From JAKJGV01 sp964617565 (lineage in GTDB: Bacteria > Verrucomicrobiota > Kiritimatiellia > CAIQIC01 > JAGNIJ01): DNA of 55,779 nt. Below are positions 9,801 through 17,186 of the stretch, piece by piece. The notes under the pieces were generated by a model. The model was given only the letters and a program-made list of their open reading frames with translations. It was not told the origin of the DNA and ran no database searches. The position numbers and the translations under genes are program-made. The DNA lies in assembly GCA_964617565.1 (NCBI GenBank), contig CAZTYH010000009.1, positions 1 to 55,779 on the forward strand, given 5' to 3'. Numbering within the stretch: the first letter of the stretch is position 1; each line of letters begins with the position of its first letter.

Positions 9801-11591
9801 AAGATTAGCCTCAACACCCATTACGTCGTTGTTGTCCGCCCGGGTATCCGTGAGGCTTAACAGGGACATATCTCTCGCTGTCATGTTGACTCTTATGCCA
9901 ACTACGTTTTCGAAGGCGTAGTTCCCGTCCAAGACCGCCATGGCCATGTCATAGTTGTCGGCGATCAAGTTGAGGCCTATTACACCGTTATTCCAAAACG
10001 AATTGTCATGCGCGTACACAAAGTACGTGCCGCTGGCGCCAACGCCGTCCACAACCGCGCCCGCCGAAAGGGTGTCCGCAATACTGTTGTTGCCGAGAAG
10101 CACGTTTACATCACCCACATTGGCACCCGTACGATTCACATACACACCATGGATCGCATCATGGATGTAGTTGCAGAGGATGCTGACATTGCCGGCCGTG
10201 CTGAAAATACCGTCTCCAGCTGCCAGGCCTGCCACCGTATTACGGATTTCAAATCCCTGTACCACGGTGTTTTCGGCCATTGTAATTGTCGGCCCTATCC
10301 CACCGGCATCCACAACCGGATATATGCCGTCGCCGAAAACCTTCCCGCCATTGACGCGAAGAGGACAGCCTGCACCACGCAAAATAACGTTATCCGTCAG
10401 CAGCACGCTCTCCCAATAAATATCGTCCGCATCGAACACGAAGACCATGCTGCGCGGATCGTTTACACCGGCCTGGATGCTCTCGTATGGATTCTCAAAG
10501 GTGCCGTCCTGCCCCGGCGTTCCGGTATTGTCCTGATCCACAAAGGTAATATCGGTTGCCACCGTTTCTGTGCCGCTTGCAAGCTGTTTGACTTCTTCCT
10601 TTACGGTAGTGGTACTCGTTGTGCTTGTCTCTTCCTTCTTCTCTTCCAGCTCGGTCAAATCCGTTCGGATCTGCGGATCGCGCTTGACCATGTCCGTCAT
10701 GCGATACAGTGCGTTCTCACGCCGCTTGCCTGCTTCCCAGATCTCCATGGCGCCGGCAAAAGGATTTTTCCCCTTCGAAATATTGGCGATGTCGAACGGC
10801 AGGGCGGCATAAAGCCCGAGGGAATAATTTCCGCCGGTCAACTCGTCATTGGAGTAATAAACCGCATCGAGGAAGATGGACGGCCTCAACTGGAATTCCG
10901 CGCGACCACGGAACCCAATCACGTCATCCACCCCATGCTTGCCGCGATAGTCATAGTAACCACCGAACAGTTTCAGGCGCAGATAATCCTCGATCACAGC
11001 CAGCGGGAGCCGAATACCGACTTCCGCATCCCATCCCTGCAGCGCCACTTCATACTGCTTGAAATAACGGGTGGTCTTTGTCGTGGTCGTCCAGCTCCTT
11101 GTGCCTCTGACCACATTGTAATCCTGAAAAATGTCGTTACCCGCAGCCTCGGGATCGGCCCACAGAACACGAACAGCGGACTCGCTACCGCTCGACGTGC
11201 TTTCTTCGACCACGGGAACGGTCTGGACCAGCTTTTTATCCTGCAGCGGATAGTACACGTTTGCGCGCGCATCAAGGAAATGGCTCAGGTACTCCACACC
11301 CGCGCCGACCTGGTCGAACCGCGCTCCGCGAGTCGTGTTGCGGTTGTCATAGAAGAGGTTACCGCCTACCAACGCCTGTCCGTCCTTCAGAAGATGGCGA
11401 TAGCCGACGCCCAAATTATATTCCTCCGCGCCATCATCCGTGAGGCTGGACCTCGGGTTGACAAAGAACAAGCCCTGTCCCGTGAAATAGAGAGGGATCA
11501 TGATGTCGCCCACACCTTCCACGTATTCTTCCGAGGTCAGGACTCCCACGGTGAGAACCGGGTCCAGCCGCTCCTCGGCGGCCGCCGGCTC
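6837..11591 (-). CDS. Inverse autotransporter with giant parallel beta-helix passenger, 5' end in assembly gap
   Basis: 1,584 residues are visible; the frame is open into the gap at 11592, so the signal peptide and first residues are missing (the visible part begins with a Pro/Ala/Glu linker). The first roughly 290 residues match the intimin/invasin-type inverse autotransporter barrel (YFTGQGLFFVNPRSS, LGVGYRHLL, GGNLFYDNR, FDQVGAGVEYLS). A Glu/Thr linker and a segment DGTFENPYESIQAG open a right-handed beta-helix built of NDNGVxG / NxNGxxG turns. Six proline-containing loops interrupt the helix at regular places, and a longer unit is duplicated in tandem. The C-terminus (ENNWWG ... DYTPWL) is typical of such helices. 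In this family the C-terminal passenger is displayed on the cell surface, for adhesion or interaction. Family assignment is strong; ligand unknown. Confidence 0.88.
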   Translation of the reverse strand, partial: EPAAAEERLDPVLTVGVLTSEEYVEGVGDIMIPLYFTGQGLFFVNPRSSLTDDGAEEYNLGVGYRHLLKDGQALVGGNLFYDNRNTTRGARFDQVGAGVEYLSHFLDARANVYYPLQDKKLVQTVPVVEESTSSGSESAVRVLWADPEAAGNDIFQDYNVVRGTRSWTTTTKTTRYFKQYEVALQGWDAEVGIRLPLAVIEDYLRLKLFGGYYDYRGKHGVDDVIGFRGRAEFQLRPSIFLDAVYYSNDELTGGNYSLGLYAALPFDIANISKGKNPFAGAMEIWEAGKRRENALYRMTDMVKRDPQIRTDLTELEEKKEETSTTSTTTVKEEVKQLASGTETVATDITFVDQDNTGTPGQDGTFENPYESIQAGVNDPRSMVFVFDADDIYWESVLLTDNVILRGAGCPLRVNGGKVFGDGIYPVVDAGGIGPTITMAENTVVQGFEIRNTVAGLAAGDGIFSTAGNVSILCNYIHDAIHGVYVNRTGANVGDVNVLLGNNSIADTLSAGAVVDGVGASGTYFVYAHDNSFWNNGVIGLNLIADNYDMAMAVLDGNYAFENVVGIRVNMTARDMSLLSLTDTRADNNDVMGVEANLVSTDGAAIMLGGMPAVLMDLINDAIGGGPLPPEFEALLSGSGPICAGDNDVMGLSINVSGNYLAALALLDVRANDNGVFGTLANVTSPNGAALAFVGSSENLMEVAQLGAEVLELLLPGLELPAIPSSPVGPAQFNNNGVGGLTLNVTGLNFALGSVLGVEANDNQAAMGVEMRVGSPNGPAIGAMARVTANDNGVMGVFSDVESPNSLALGALFDIHAMGNGVDGINSTVAGNTAISLLGSTDFIRSLAGLVDPPLTVPGSAFGPLVASGNGANGIYANADGENLAVLAMLDVRANDNGIFGAIGNAVSSSGAAIGMVASTENLMEVGQLLVNVLGLLNPGMGLPELPIPAMGPLAFSDNGIGGLLMNVEGDYLALGLGLGIDANDNGPAGGLDFRVRSPNGTAISLLGRVNANGNEGNGILNIVEANGLAVAALLDIRASYNDLNGLYMNVSGDQAIGLLASTDPLRSLADVLNDQLALDPPLVIPGQPFGPVVASDNGLNGIEASIVGEYLAVGAFLDIQANNNHMLGIAANIESTEGDAFGVFGSTDVLFELVPPILGSIINDDPDSIPVPPYAPMGDMSVSGNEGGGIWAEIHGRYGANLVAGGINASDNLDIAGPPGNGLTFNMGSDDGAVFAGLYGLTADNNAGAGIVLNAFGELDATIALLNSQANGNADQGAQMSVNSATEDAFLILAGVNAIGNGIQGMTIGVNAARDLGVAITAVNASDNLRQGLLLNATAGDDGYVWIGDLAIDDLRNEFGTFDILGSSNALYSIMQTGPSVFNNNGFDVDDPGARAGVRLNLTAQEEAYAAVIGSTANGNSGNGFHIVMASVNENASLLLEENEASGNGAHGFRTTLTASDAASVSFIGNTADDNDNVGAFVELAGDVQNLYGVGNRFRNNNVGLRVVAAPGASTYALDFGGGAFASPGLNSIFGNLSRDVRNNEGAAPLLMAENNWWGTVTPAGAQFVGNVDYTPWLLVDPNP
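8345..9682 (-). repeat. Tandem internal duplication in the beta-helix passenger (about 669-bp period)
   Basis: Two adjacent copies of a 223-residue unit. The segment with SENLMEV recurs 669 bp apart (near 9487 and 8818), and the segment with RSLA recurs about 666 bp apart (near 9054 and 8388). Copies are diverged at protein and DNA level, so the duplication is old. Confidence 0.7.
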
Positions 11592-11691
11592 NNNNNNNNN
11601 NNNNNNNNNNNNNNNNNNNNNNNNNNNNNNNNNNNNNNNNNNNNNNNNNNNNNNNNNNNNNNNNNNNNNNNNNNNNNNNNNNNNNNNNNNN
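11592..11691. other. Assembly gap (100 N), real
   Basis: The flanks share no sequence, unlike three other gaps in the window, so real bases of unknown length are missing. They must include the start of the inverse autotransporter. Confidence 0.9.
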
Positions 11692-11693
11692 GA

Positions 11694-11996
11694 TCATTTC
11701 ATGCCGGGACAACCCGGCACATTCCATGAAGCAGGAAATGCGCGGCACTGATTGGGGCGCGCATTGTAAACAAGACATTCATTACCGGAAAGAAGAACGC
11801 ACGAGCCGTCCTCCTTCTCCATCAAACTGAGTTGCGCGCGATTCGCGGCAAGATGTGTGTAGTGTTGAATAAAGATTTCTTCCCCAAGACCGAGCGCCTG
11901 GGCCATGTCGGCGATGTCCGTCGCTGTCAACAAGACATGACCGGGCCAGCGACAGCAGGCCGAACAACGAAGGCAGTTAAAGGAGGAGGGTTTCAG
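11694..11996 (-). CDS. YkgJ-type cysteine-cluster (metal-binding) protein
   Basis: About 100 residues. The pattern NCLRCSACCRWPGHV near the N-terminus, followed by LTATDIADMAQALGL, a later ECLVY, RPNQCRAFP and GCPG, matches the YkgJ family, whose Cys residues (CxxCxxCC...C...C) bind zinc or an iron-sulphur group. The open frame has no ATG upstream of the first Cys. A TTG at 11933 would delete half of the cluster, so a CTG at 11996 (Met-Lys-Pro-Ser-Ser) is proposed; directly upstream the frame meets a stop inside a GAAACCT heptamer array, which may have eroded the original start. The gene follows the second ExbD-like gene by about 30 bp and ends 2 bases before the assembly gap. Role in the motor operon is unknown. 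Confidence 0.65.
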   Translation of the reverse strand: MKPSSFNCLRCSACCRWPGHVLLTATDIADMAQALGLGEEIFIQHYTHLAANRAQLSLMEKEDGSCVLLSGNECLVYNARPNQCRAFPASWNVPGCPGMK

Positions 11997-12026
11997 GTTT
12001 CAGGTTTCAGGTTTCAGGTTTCAGGT
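11992..12026. repeat. Heptanucleotide tandem repeat, five perfect TTCAGGT units
   Basis: Five exact 7-bp units, abutting the stop codon (12027-12029) of the second ExbD-like gene and touching the presumed start of the YkgJ-type gene. Read with transcription the unit is GAAACCT-like, i.e. GAA plus four bases. Confidence 0.85.
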
Positions 12027-12659
12027 TTACTGTGCCATAGAGCGTGAACCGCCGAGGCCGAATTTGACAGGCTCTTCCGAGTCGAGCAATTCGTAAGACA
12101 CTTCGATCTTCCGGGCCCATGCCAGGCCTCGCGCCCGCTTGAACACGGTGAAACTGTCGTCACGAACCAGGAAGGTCAGCATTTCTTTTTCCCCGTCCAA
12201 CGTCGTCAGAATTCGCCCGTACCAGTCCGTTGCTTTTTCCTTCGAGGTGTCCAGCAAGCGATACCCCTTTGCCCCGGGGAGAGATACGATAGCAAACTTG
12301 CCCAGCAACGCATACGTTAAGTCAACCTTGTATTCGGCCGTGCGCGCTGAAGATTCGGCCAAACGGGACAATAATTGGGTCATGTCCCCTCCGGCCTCCT
12401 GCGAGATATCGTTCAATTCTTTCTGCGCCAGTTGTCTCAATTCGGCAACGGGGACGAGAAACAATTGATCCTCGCGACACTCAATAAATACCTGCTTCTT
12501 ATCCGAACTATGCGCAATCGGGGTCGGGATCAATACCTTGATCTGCGCGGCATCCACGCCCGTAAGCAGAATCATCAGCATCAGCACGCCCAGCATGCAT
12601 GTCATGATATCCAGGAACGAATCCAGGACAACCCCCTGCCCTCTTTTCTTTCTGGCCAT
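12027..12659 (-). CDS. ExbD/TolR-like channel partner, copy 2 (keeps the transmembrane Asp)
   Basis: 210 residues. It starts with MARKK and a single transmembrane helix at about 15-34 (SFLDIMTCMLGVLMLMILL). Asp17 sits where ExbD, TolR and MotB carry the proton-binding Asp (compare LIDVMLVLL of ExbD). The remainder, about 170 residues, is periplasmic and not similar to OmpA-type peptidoglycan-binding domains that I can recognise. It starts 2 bp after the stop of the first ExbD-like gene and is clearly in one operon with it and the TolQ-like gene. Expected role: stator B-subunit that couples proton flow through the TolQ-like channel to force on the envelope. Partner specificity and task are unknown. 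Confidence 0.75.
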   Translation of the reverse strand: MARKKRGQGVVLDSFLDIMTCMLGVLMLMILLTGVDAAQIKVLIPTPIAHSSDKKQVFIECREDQLFLVPVAELRQLAQKELNDISQEAGGDMTQLLSRLAESSARTAEYKVDLTYALLGKFAIVSLPGAKGYRLLDTSKEKATDWYGRILTTLDGEKEMLTFLVRDDSFTVFKRARGLAWARKIEVSYELLDSEEPVKFGLGGSRSMAQ

Positions 12660-12661
12660 GC

Positions 12662-13186
12662 TTATTCCATCTTCCCTGCCGCTCGCGCGGCGCGTTCATA
12701 ATCCACGGGGCGGTCCGCCTCGTACAACTCCCATCCAAGGTCCACACCCCGATCCAAAATCAGTTTCTTCAGCCGGTGGAACACAGCGGCCGTACCGGGT
12801 CGCGCGAGCAACACAACATATTCTTCTTCCCGCTTCTCATGAAGCTCATCCAGCAGAAGTTCCAACGCATTACCCTTCCGCTCCAGGTCGCGGATGGAAA
12901 CCACATCTTCAGAGGGATAGAGCACGAGATGCTGGCGGTGCACATCAATATAAATCGGATCCTTGAAGCGATTGCCAAAGGGAAAAGGCTGCGCGCCGAC
13001 CATCTCGGGCTCCCCCTGAACCCATGCGCCCACCGACTGGATCAAGGAAGTGATTCTGATGTTTTCCGGATTGCTGATAATCATCACCACATTGGTAATC
13101 AGCACGATACACATCACGCCGATCACCATGAGAATGATGCACATGAAGGATGACAAATCCTGGTCGAATGTTCGCTTGCGCGCCAT
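12662..13186 (-). CDS. ExbD/TolR-like channel partner, copy 1 (Asp replaced)
   Basis: 174 residues, starting MARKR, with one transmembrane helix at about 13-37 (SSFMCIILMVIGVMCIVLI). It aligns without gaps at the N-terminus with the next gene product (LSSFMCIILMVIGVM against LDSFLDIMTCMLGVL), and the residue opposite the conserved Asp17 is Cys16, so this copy lacks the usual proton-carrying side chain; Asp10 is three residues outside the membrane. The periplasmic part is mixed alpha/beta. It is 31 bp after the TolQ-like gene. It may form a heterodimer with the second ExbD-like protein in place of the homodimer normal for this motor class. Assignment rests on topology and context. Confidence 0.7.
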   Translation of the reverse strand: MARKRTFDQDLSSFMCIILMVIGVMCIVLITNVVMIISNPENIRITSLIQSVGAWVQGEPEMVGAQPFPFGNRFKDPIYIDVHRQHLVLYPSEDVVSIRDLERKGNALELLLDELHEKREEEYVVLLARPGTAAVFHRLKKLILDRGVDLGWELYEADRPVDYERAARAAGKME

Positions 13187-13217
13187 ATCTCAACACTCCG
13201 GACCACCGGCAAAAGGG

Positions 13218-14729
13218 TTACCTGATTTCTTCCCGCAACGTGATGACGCGGGGTTTGCTCAGGCGGGAACAAAAGGCATCGGTTGTTGCCAGGTGCTGTC
13301 GCAACTCCTGCAGCGTCGCCTGGAATTCCGTGGCAGACGCAATGCCAGCCAAGCCTTTTTCCACGGCTTCTTCGATGCGCAGCAGGTCCTGGATGCCGCT
13401 CGCAAGACGCGTCACTTCTTCCACCCGCTTCGCCAACTCTCCAGCCGCCGCCAGCGACTTCTCCGCGCTGTCCTTCGTCACGGCCTGGATGCCCTCGGCA
13501 TTCCGCCGGTACTCCTCGGCAATCTTCTCCGCCGCCTGATTCACATCGGTCAGCGCCGATTTCAGATGCGCCACTTCCTCTTCGGCCATCTGCCGGCGCA
13601 AGGTCAACAACTCTTCCCCCTGCTGCCTGACATCGCCCGCCACCTTCTGCATCGCGACTTCCATGGATTCACCCACCGTACCGAGGCTCGTGGACAGCCG
13701 TCCACTGAGATCCCGGAGCGCCACTTCGTAATTCTTGATGAGCGAGGAGAATTTCTCTTCCACCGTTCCCGCCGCCCTCTCGATGGAACGCGTAAAGACC
13801 TCGTCATACCGGTCCGGATCGGGGATGTACCGCCGGAAGGCTGCCTCGATGGAGTCCTCAAGGTTCTCGATGACGATCGGCTTGCTCTCGGGCGACGGGA
13901 AACGGGAAATCACGTTGTCGTCGAGATAAATATCAATTTCCACGAACAGGTTTTCTTCGCGCCGCTGAAGCGACGACAGGGGGAACATCAGGAAGGTTAC
14001 CAGCATCAATGCGAGGAACGTCGTATCAAAGGCCACGCCCAGACCTACCGTTACGTTCGCGATGGCGTCCTTGATTTGCGACAACTCGGCGGCGCCCGCC
14101 AGGAAGTTTGAGAAACCGGATACCGCACCGCCAAGGCCCTGCACCGTTCCAATGAATCCGAGAATTGGAATGGCCCAGATCAACACGCGGGCAAGGGCAT
14201 AGGAGGAATCCGACGAGGAACTGTCACGCGAGGACTCGGCCGTCGCCCAGTTTGAGATACGTGCAACGTCTTTTTGCTCCAGCCACATGGCCAGCAATCG
14301 CTCCATGCGACTCAACACCACGCTCTGCGCAAAAAGCGGATGGGCCACAATCTGCTTGCGCAGGTCCTGGATCTGCACGTCATCGTTCAGGTCCACATTG
14401 GTATCAATCGGCGATTCCGCCATCACGCGCAACTGGGTGCGAAGAATGCGGATCTTGAGGATAACCTGCGCGGCCACCATGAACGCCATGAACAGTTCGA
14501 TGTACTGAATCGGTCCGCGGCCCCGGATCAGGCCAAACAGGTAGTCGAAGCGCGTACCCTTGAGAGGCGTCACCAAGGCGGCAACCGCTATCGTACCGAG
14601 AACACCCACGATGATCTGAACGGCTACGTTGGCATCCGTCCCGGGCCTTACACCCGCTGCAATGCGCACATCAACATCGGACGACTCGAGTTCCTCTAAT
14701 TCGGATCCAACCTCGGGGTCCTGCGCCAT
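13218..14729 (-). CDS. MotA/TolQ/ExbB-family proton channel with long coiled-coil tail
   Basis: 503 residues. Start ATG has an AAGGAGAAG ribosome site. Hydrophobic helices lie at about 36-55, 77-93, 181-203 and 229-252; the last two with the loop between them carry the family signature (PILGFIGTVQGLGGAVSGF ... VGLGVAFDTTFLALML). Ordinary TolQ/ExbB proteins end soon after this; here about 250 more residues follow, rich in Glu, Ala, Arg and Leu with heptads, predicted to be a long cytoplasmic coiled coil. The next two genes encode ExbD-like partners, so this is a 5:2-type ion-driven motor. The long tail is reminiscent of ZorA of the Zorya defence system, but the ZorB partner (with an OmpA domain) and ZorC/D/E are absent. 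Family sure, function open. Confidence 0.85.
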   Translation of the reverse strand: MAQDPEVGSELEELESSDVDVRIAAGVRPGTDANVAVQIIVGVLGTIAVAALVTPLKGTRFDYLFGLIRGRGPIQYIELFMAFMVAAQVILKIRILRTQLRVMAESPIDTNVDLNDDVQIQDLRKQIVAHPLFAQSVVLSRMERLLAMWLEQKDVARISNWATAESSRDSSSSDSSYALARVLIWAIPILGFIGTVQGLGGAVSGFSNFLAGAAELSQIKDAIANVTVGLGVAFDTTFLALMLVTFLMFPLSSLQRREENLFVEIDIYLDDNVISRFPSPESKPIVIENLEDSIEAAFRRYIPDPDRYDEVFTRSIERAAGTVEEKFSSLIKNYEVALRDLSGRLSTSLGTVGESMEVAMQKVAGDVRQQGEELLTLRRQMAEEEVAHLKSALTDVNQAAEKIAEEYRRNAEGIQAVTKDSAEKSLAAAGELAKRVEEVTRLASGIQDLLRIEEAVEKGLAGIASATEFQATLQELRQHLATTDAFCSRLSKPRVITLREEIR

Positions 14730-14931
14730 AGCTTCTCCTTAAAAAACAGAAGCGAAACACCACAACAAAACGCCCCTGCCACCTTCGCGTTTACGAGGGG
14801 TTCCTGCAACTAAATACCTACACGTGGTCCTATATACACCGTCAGCCTTCATTTTTTAAGGCAAAAGAGAACAAGTCAATTCCCTAATCAAGAAAGGTTG
14901 TGTACTATGGCTCCCCTACGGGCGGAAAACT

Positions 14932-15900
14932 ATGTTCGACGTGTTTTTCTTTGAAGCATTCGAAGAGGAGGCCGACCTCCTCAGGCAGAAGATACCCGCC
15001 GGCATCGTGGCGGGATTCAGCGCCGATACGATACAGGAATACGGCGATCCGCATCCGCCGGCCCGCATCATCAGTATTCGAACCCAGTCGCTGATCCCTG
15101 TTCCATGGGCGCCGAGGCTTGCCGGAGTTCTCACGCGCAGTACCGGTTACGACCATCTAGCCGGCTATCGAAAAGAAACCGGAGACCTTCTGCCGTGCGG
15201 CTATCTGCCGACCTATTGCGCCCGCGCCGTGGCCGAGCAAGCCGCCCTCCTCTGGCTTGCGCTCCTGCGCCGCCTCCCTTCGCAGACGAGCCAGATGCGC
15301 TCATTCGATCGTGACGGGCTGACGGGATGCGAAGCCGCCGGTCAATGCCTTGTTATCTTCGGTGTCGGAAACATAGGCTATGAAATCGCCGGAATCGGGC
15401 GCGGCCTTGGGATGGAGGTCCGGGGTGTGGACATCGTAAAGCGACACCCGGATATCTCCTACGTAACGCCGGATGAGGGTGTCGCGCAGGCCAAGGTCAT
15501 CGCCTGCGCAATGAATCTCAACCAAAGCAACCACGCCTACTTCAATTACAAGCGCCTCCTTTCCGCTCGCGCCGACTGCGTTTTCGTAAACGTCGCGCGG
15601 GGCGAAATGTCACCCTCCTCTGAGCTTCTGCGACTCATGAAGGAAAACAGGCTCGGGGGAATCGGTCTTGACGTCTTTGACCATGAAAGCGAGCTTGCAA
15701 CATCCCTTCGCTCAAAGCGTCCAAGCGAAGATCCCGAAGTCCAAGCCTTTCTGGAGCTCCAGGAACTCCCCCGGGTGATCGCCACCCCTCACAACGCTTT
15801 CAACACGATCGAAGCCCTCAATCGTAAAGCTGAACAATCCGTGGCCGAGATTGTCCAATTTGCCGGTAAGGGTGTTTTTTCCTGGCCGATACCTCCATAA
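14932..15900 (+). CDS. D-isomer-specific 2-hydroxyacid dehydrogenase, NAD-dependent
   Basis: 322 residues, cytoplasmic. It carries the NAD-binding motif GVGNIG (144-149) followed by the acidic residue of the second strand (GVDIVKRH), and the three catalytic residues of the family: Arg223 (VNVARGE), Glu252 (LDVFDHE) and His287 (ATPHNAF). These enzymes reduce 2-oxoacids to D-2-hydroxyacids, or the reverse. The substrate-binding half (1-100) is less typical than in D-lactate dehydrogenase or SerA, so the substrate cannot be named. It is transcribed divergently from the TolQ-like operon across 200 bp, and 117 bp upstream of the parvulin gene. The start gives a typical N-terminus (MFDVFFFEAFEEE) after GGCGGAAAA. 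Confidence 0.85.
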   Translation: MFDVFFFEAFEEEADLLRQKIPAGIVAGFSADTIQEYGDPHPPARIISIRTQSLIPVPWAPRLAGVLTRSTGYDHLAGYRKETGDLLPCGYLPTYCARAVAEQAALLWLALLRRLPSQTSQMRSFDRDGLTGCEAAGQCLVIFGVGNIGYEIAGIGRGLGMEVRGVDIVKRHPDISYVTPDEGVAQAKVIACAMNLNQSNHAYFNYKRLLSARADCVFVNVARGEMSPSSELLRLMKENRLGGIGLDVFDHESELATSLRSKRPSEDPEVQAFLELQELPRVIATPHNAFNTIEALNRKAEQSVAEIVQFAGKGVFSWPIPP

Positions 15901-16017
15901 GAACAAGCCGAAAGGGAGGGCTTTTAGGTTTTGACACGAGAGGCCGTCGGGTTCAGTATGACGCCCGTTTTGCGTGATCGAAGATACATGACCGGGATGA
16001 CCGGGAAAGGAAATGAT

Positions 16018-17127
16018 ATGAATCGCACTAGATGGACATGCTCAGCTCTTATGGGGATGCTGGTAATTCCGTTTGTTCTGTACACAACAGGCTGCGGTAA
16101 GACGGAAAAGGCGCCGGCGACGGACACGGATCTCTCGAAAGCCGGGGACCTGTTCACCTCCCCCGTGAAAGGCACGCAGTCGGTCGCCCCCGAGACCATT
16201 GTAATCACCGTCAATGAAACGGCTATTACAAGAGGCGAAATAGATGCCGAGCTGGCTCGCATCATGCAGATGGCCAGCCGCCGCCTGCCCCCGGAACGGC
16301 TCGACCAGATGCGCGGGCGCTTCCTTCACCAGGCGGTGGAGAGCCTCGTTCTTAAAAACCTTCTCGTCGAAGCGGTCGGATCCGAGGGCGTCGTTATCAC
16401 GGACGAAGAAGTTGCCGAGGCGCTCGACAAGTTTAACGAGAGCCTGCCGCCCGGCATGACGCTGGAACAGATCCTCGAGATGAACCAGTGGACCCGCGAT
16501 GAGTTCGATCGCAACCTCCGCATGGACCTCAGCATCAACAAGCTGCTTGAGCAACACGTAGAGATGGTTAAAGAACCGACCGACGAAGAAGTCGTCGAGT
16601 TCTATGAGGAGAACAAGGAACGTTTCGATGCGCCCGAGATGGTGCAGGCCCGTCACATTCTTATTGCAACGGAAGAGAGCGATACGCAGGAACAGCGTGA
16701 TGCAAAGAAAGCCAAGGCGGAAGAGATCAGGAAAAAGCTGGTGGATGGCGCCGATTTCGCCGAACTTGCAGCGGCGGACTCCGATTGCCCGAGCAAGAGT
16801 CGTGGTGGCGATCTCGGCATGTTCGGCCGCGGGCAGATGGTGAAGCCTTTTGAAGAAGCGGCTTTCGGCCAAAAGGTGGATGAAATCGGGCAGGTTGTGG
16901 AAACCCAGTTCGGCTACCATATTGTGCAGGTGCTCAAGCACGACGAAGCGCATTCAATGGCGCTGGATGAAGTCAAGGAGCGCCTGACAAAAGGCATGCA
17001 CGCGCAGAAACGCCAGTTAGCTGCCCAGGAATATGTGACGGCACTCAAGGAAAAGGCCCAGATTGATTATAAGGATCCGGCCTTGAAGCCGCCCCCGGCC
17101 TCCATGCCGCCGGCAGGAATGTTCTGA
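16018..17127 (+). CDS. PpiC/SurA-type parvulin peptidyl-prolyl isomerase, lipoprotein
   Basis: 369 residues. The ATG at 16018 has an AAAGGAAA ribosome site and gives a lipoprotein signal (SALMGMLVIPFVLY) with lipobox TTGC, Cys26 lipidated; the longer open frame from 15931 lacks these features. Residues 65-200 resemble the SurA N-terminal chaperone domain (ETAITRGEIDAELARIMQM). A parvulin domain occupies about 213-312 (VQARHILIATEE, FAELAAADSDCPS, GGDLGMFGRGQMV, FGYHIVQVL). It probably folds outer-membrane or secreted proteins, which suits a window rich in such products. It ends in front of a strong terminator and is probably monocistronic. Confidence 0.92.
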   Translation: MNRTRWTCSALMGMLVIPFVLYTTGCGKTEKAPATDTDLSKAGDLFTSPVKGTQSVAPETIVITVNETAITRGEIDAELARIMQMASRRLPPERLDQMRGRFLHQAVESLVLKNLLVEAVGSEGVVITDEEVAEALDKFNESLPPGMTLEQILEMNQWTRDEFDRNLRMDLSINKLLEQHVEMVKEPTDEEVVEFYEENKERFDAPEMVQARHILIATEESDTQEQRDAKKAKAEEIRKKLVDGADFAELAAADSDCPSKSRGGDLGMFGRGQMVKPFEEAAFGQKVDEIGQVVETQFGYHIVQVLKHDEAHSMALDEVKERLTKGMHAQKRQLAAQEYVTALKEKAQIDYKDPALKPPPASMPPAGMF

Positions 17128-17140
17128 TCCGAAACAATCT

Positions 17141-17186
17141 ACGGGCCGCCTGTTGCCGGATAGGCAACGGCGGCCCGTTTGCTTTT
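17141..17186 (+). terminator. Rho-independent terminator after the parvulin gene
   Basis: A perfect 10-bp stem ACGGGCCGCC/GGCGGCCCGT encloses a second stem TTGCC/GGCAA, followed by TTTGCTTTT. It lies 14 bases after the stop and between convergent genes, so it protects against read-through from the plus strand. Confidence 0.85.

Noticed and set aside
10008..11729. Plus-strand 573-codon open frame opposite the inverse autotransporter
   Set aside because: It is a shadow of the GC-rich coding strand, crosses an N gap and has no family features.
12027..14729. Zorya-type anti-phage system
   Set aside because: Only the motor-like part is present. No OmpA-type ZorB, ZorC, ZorD helicase or ZorE nuclease is encoded nearby, and the flanking genes are envelope genes.
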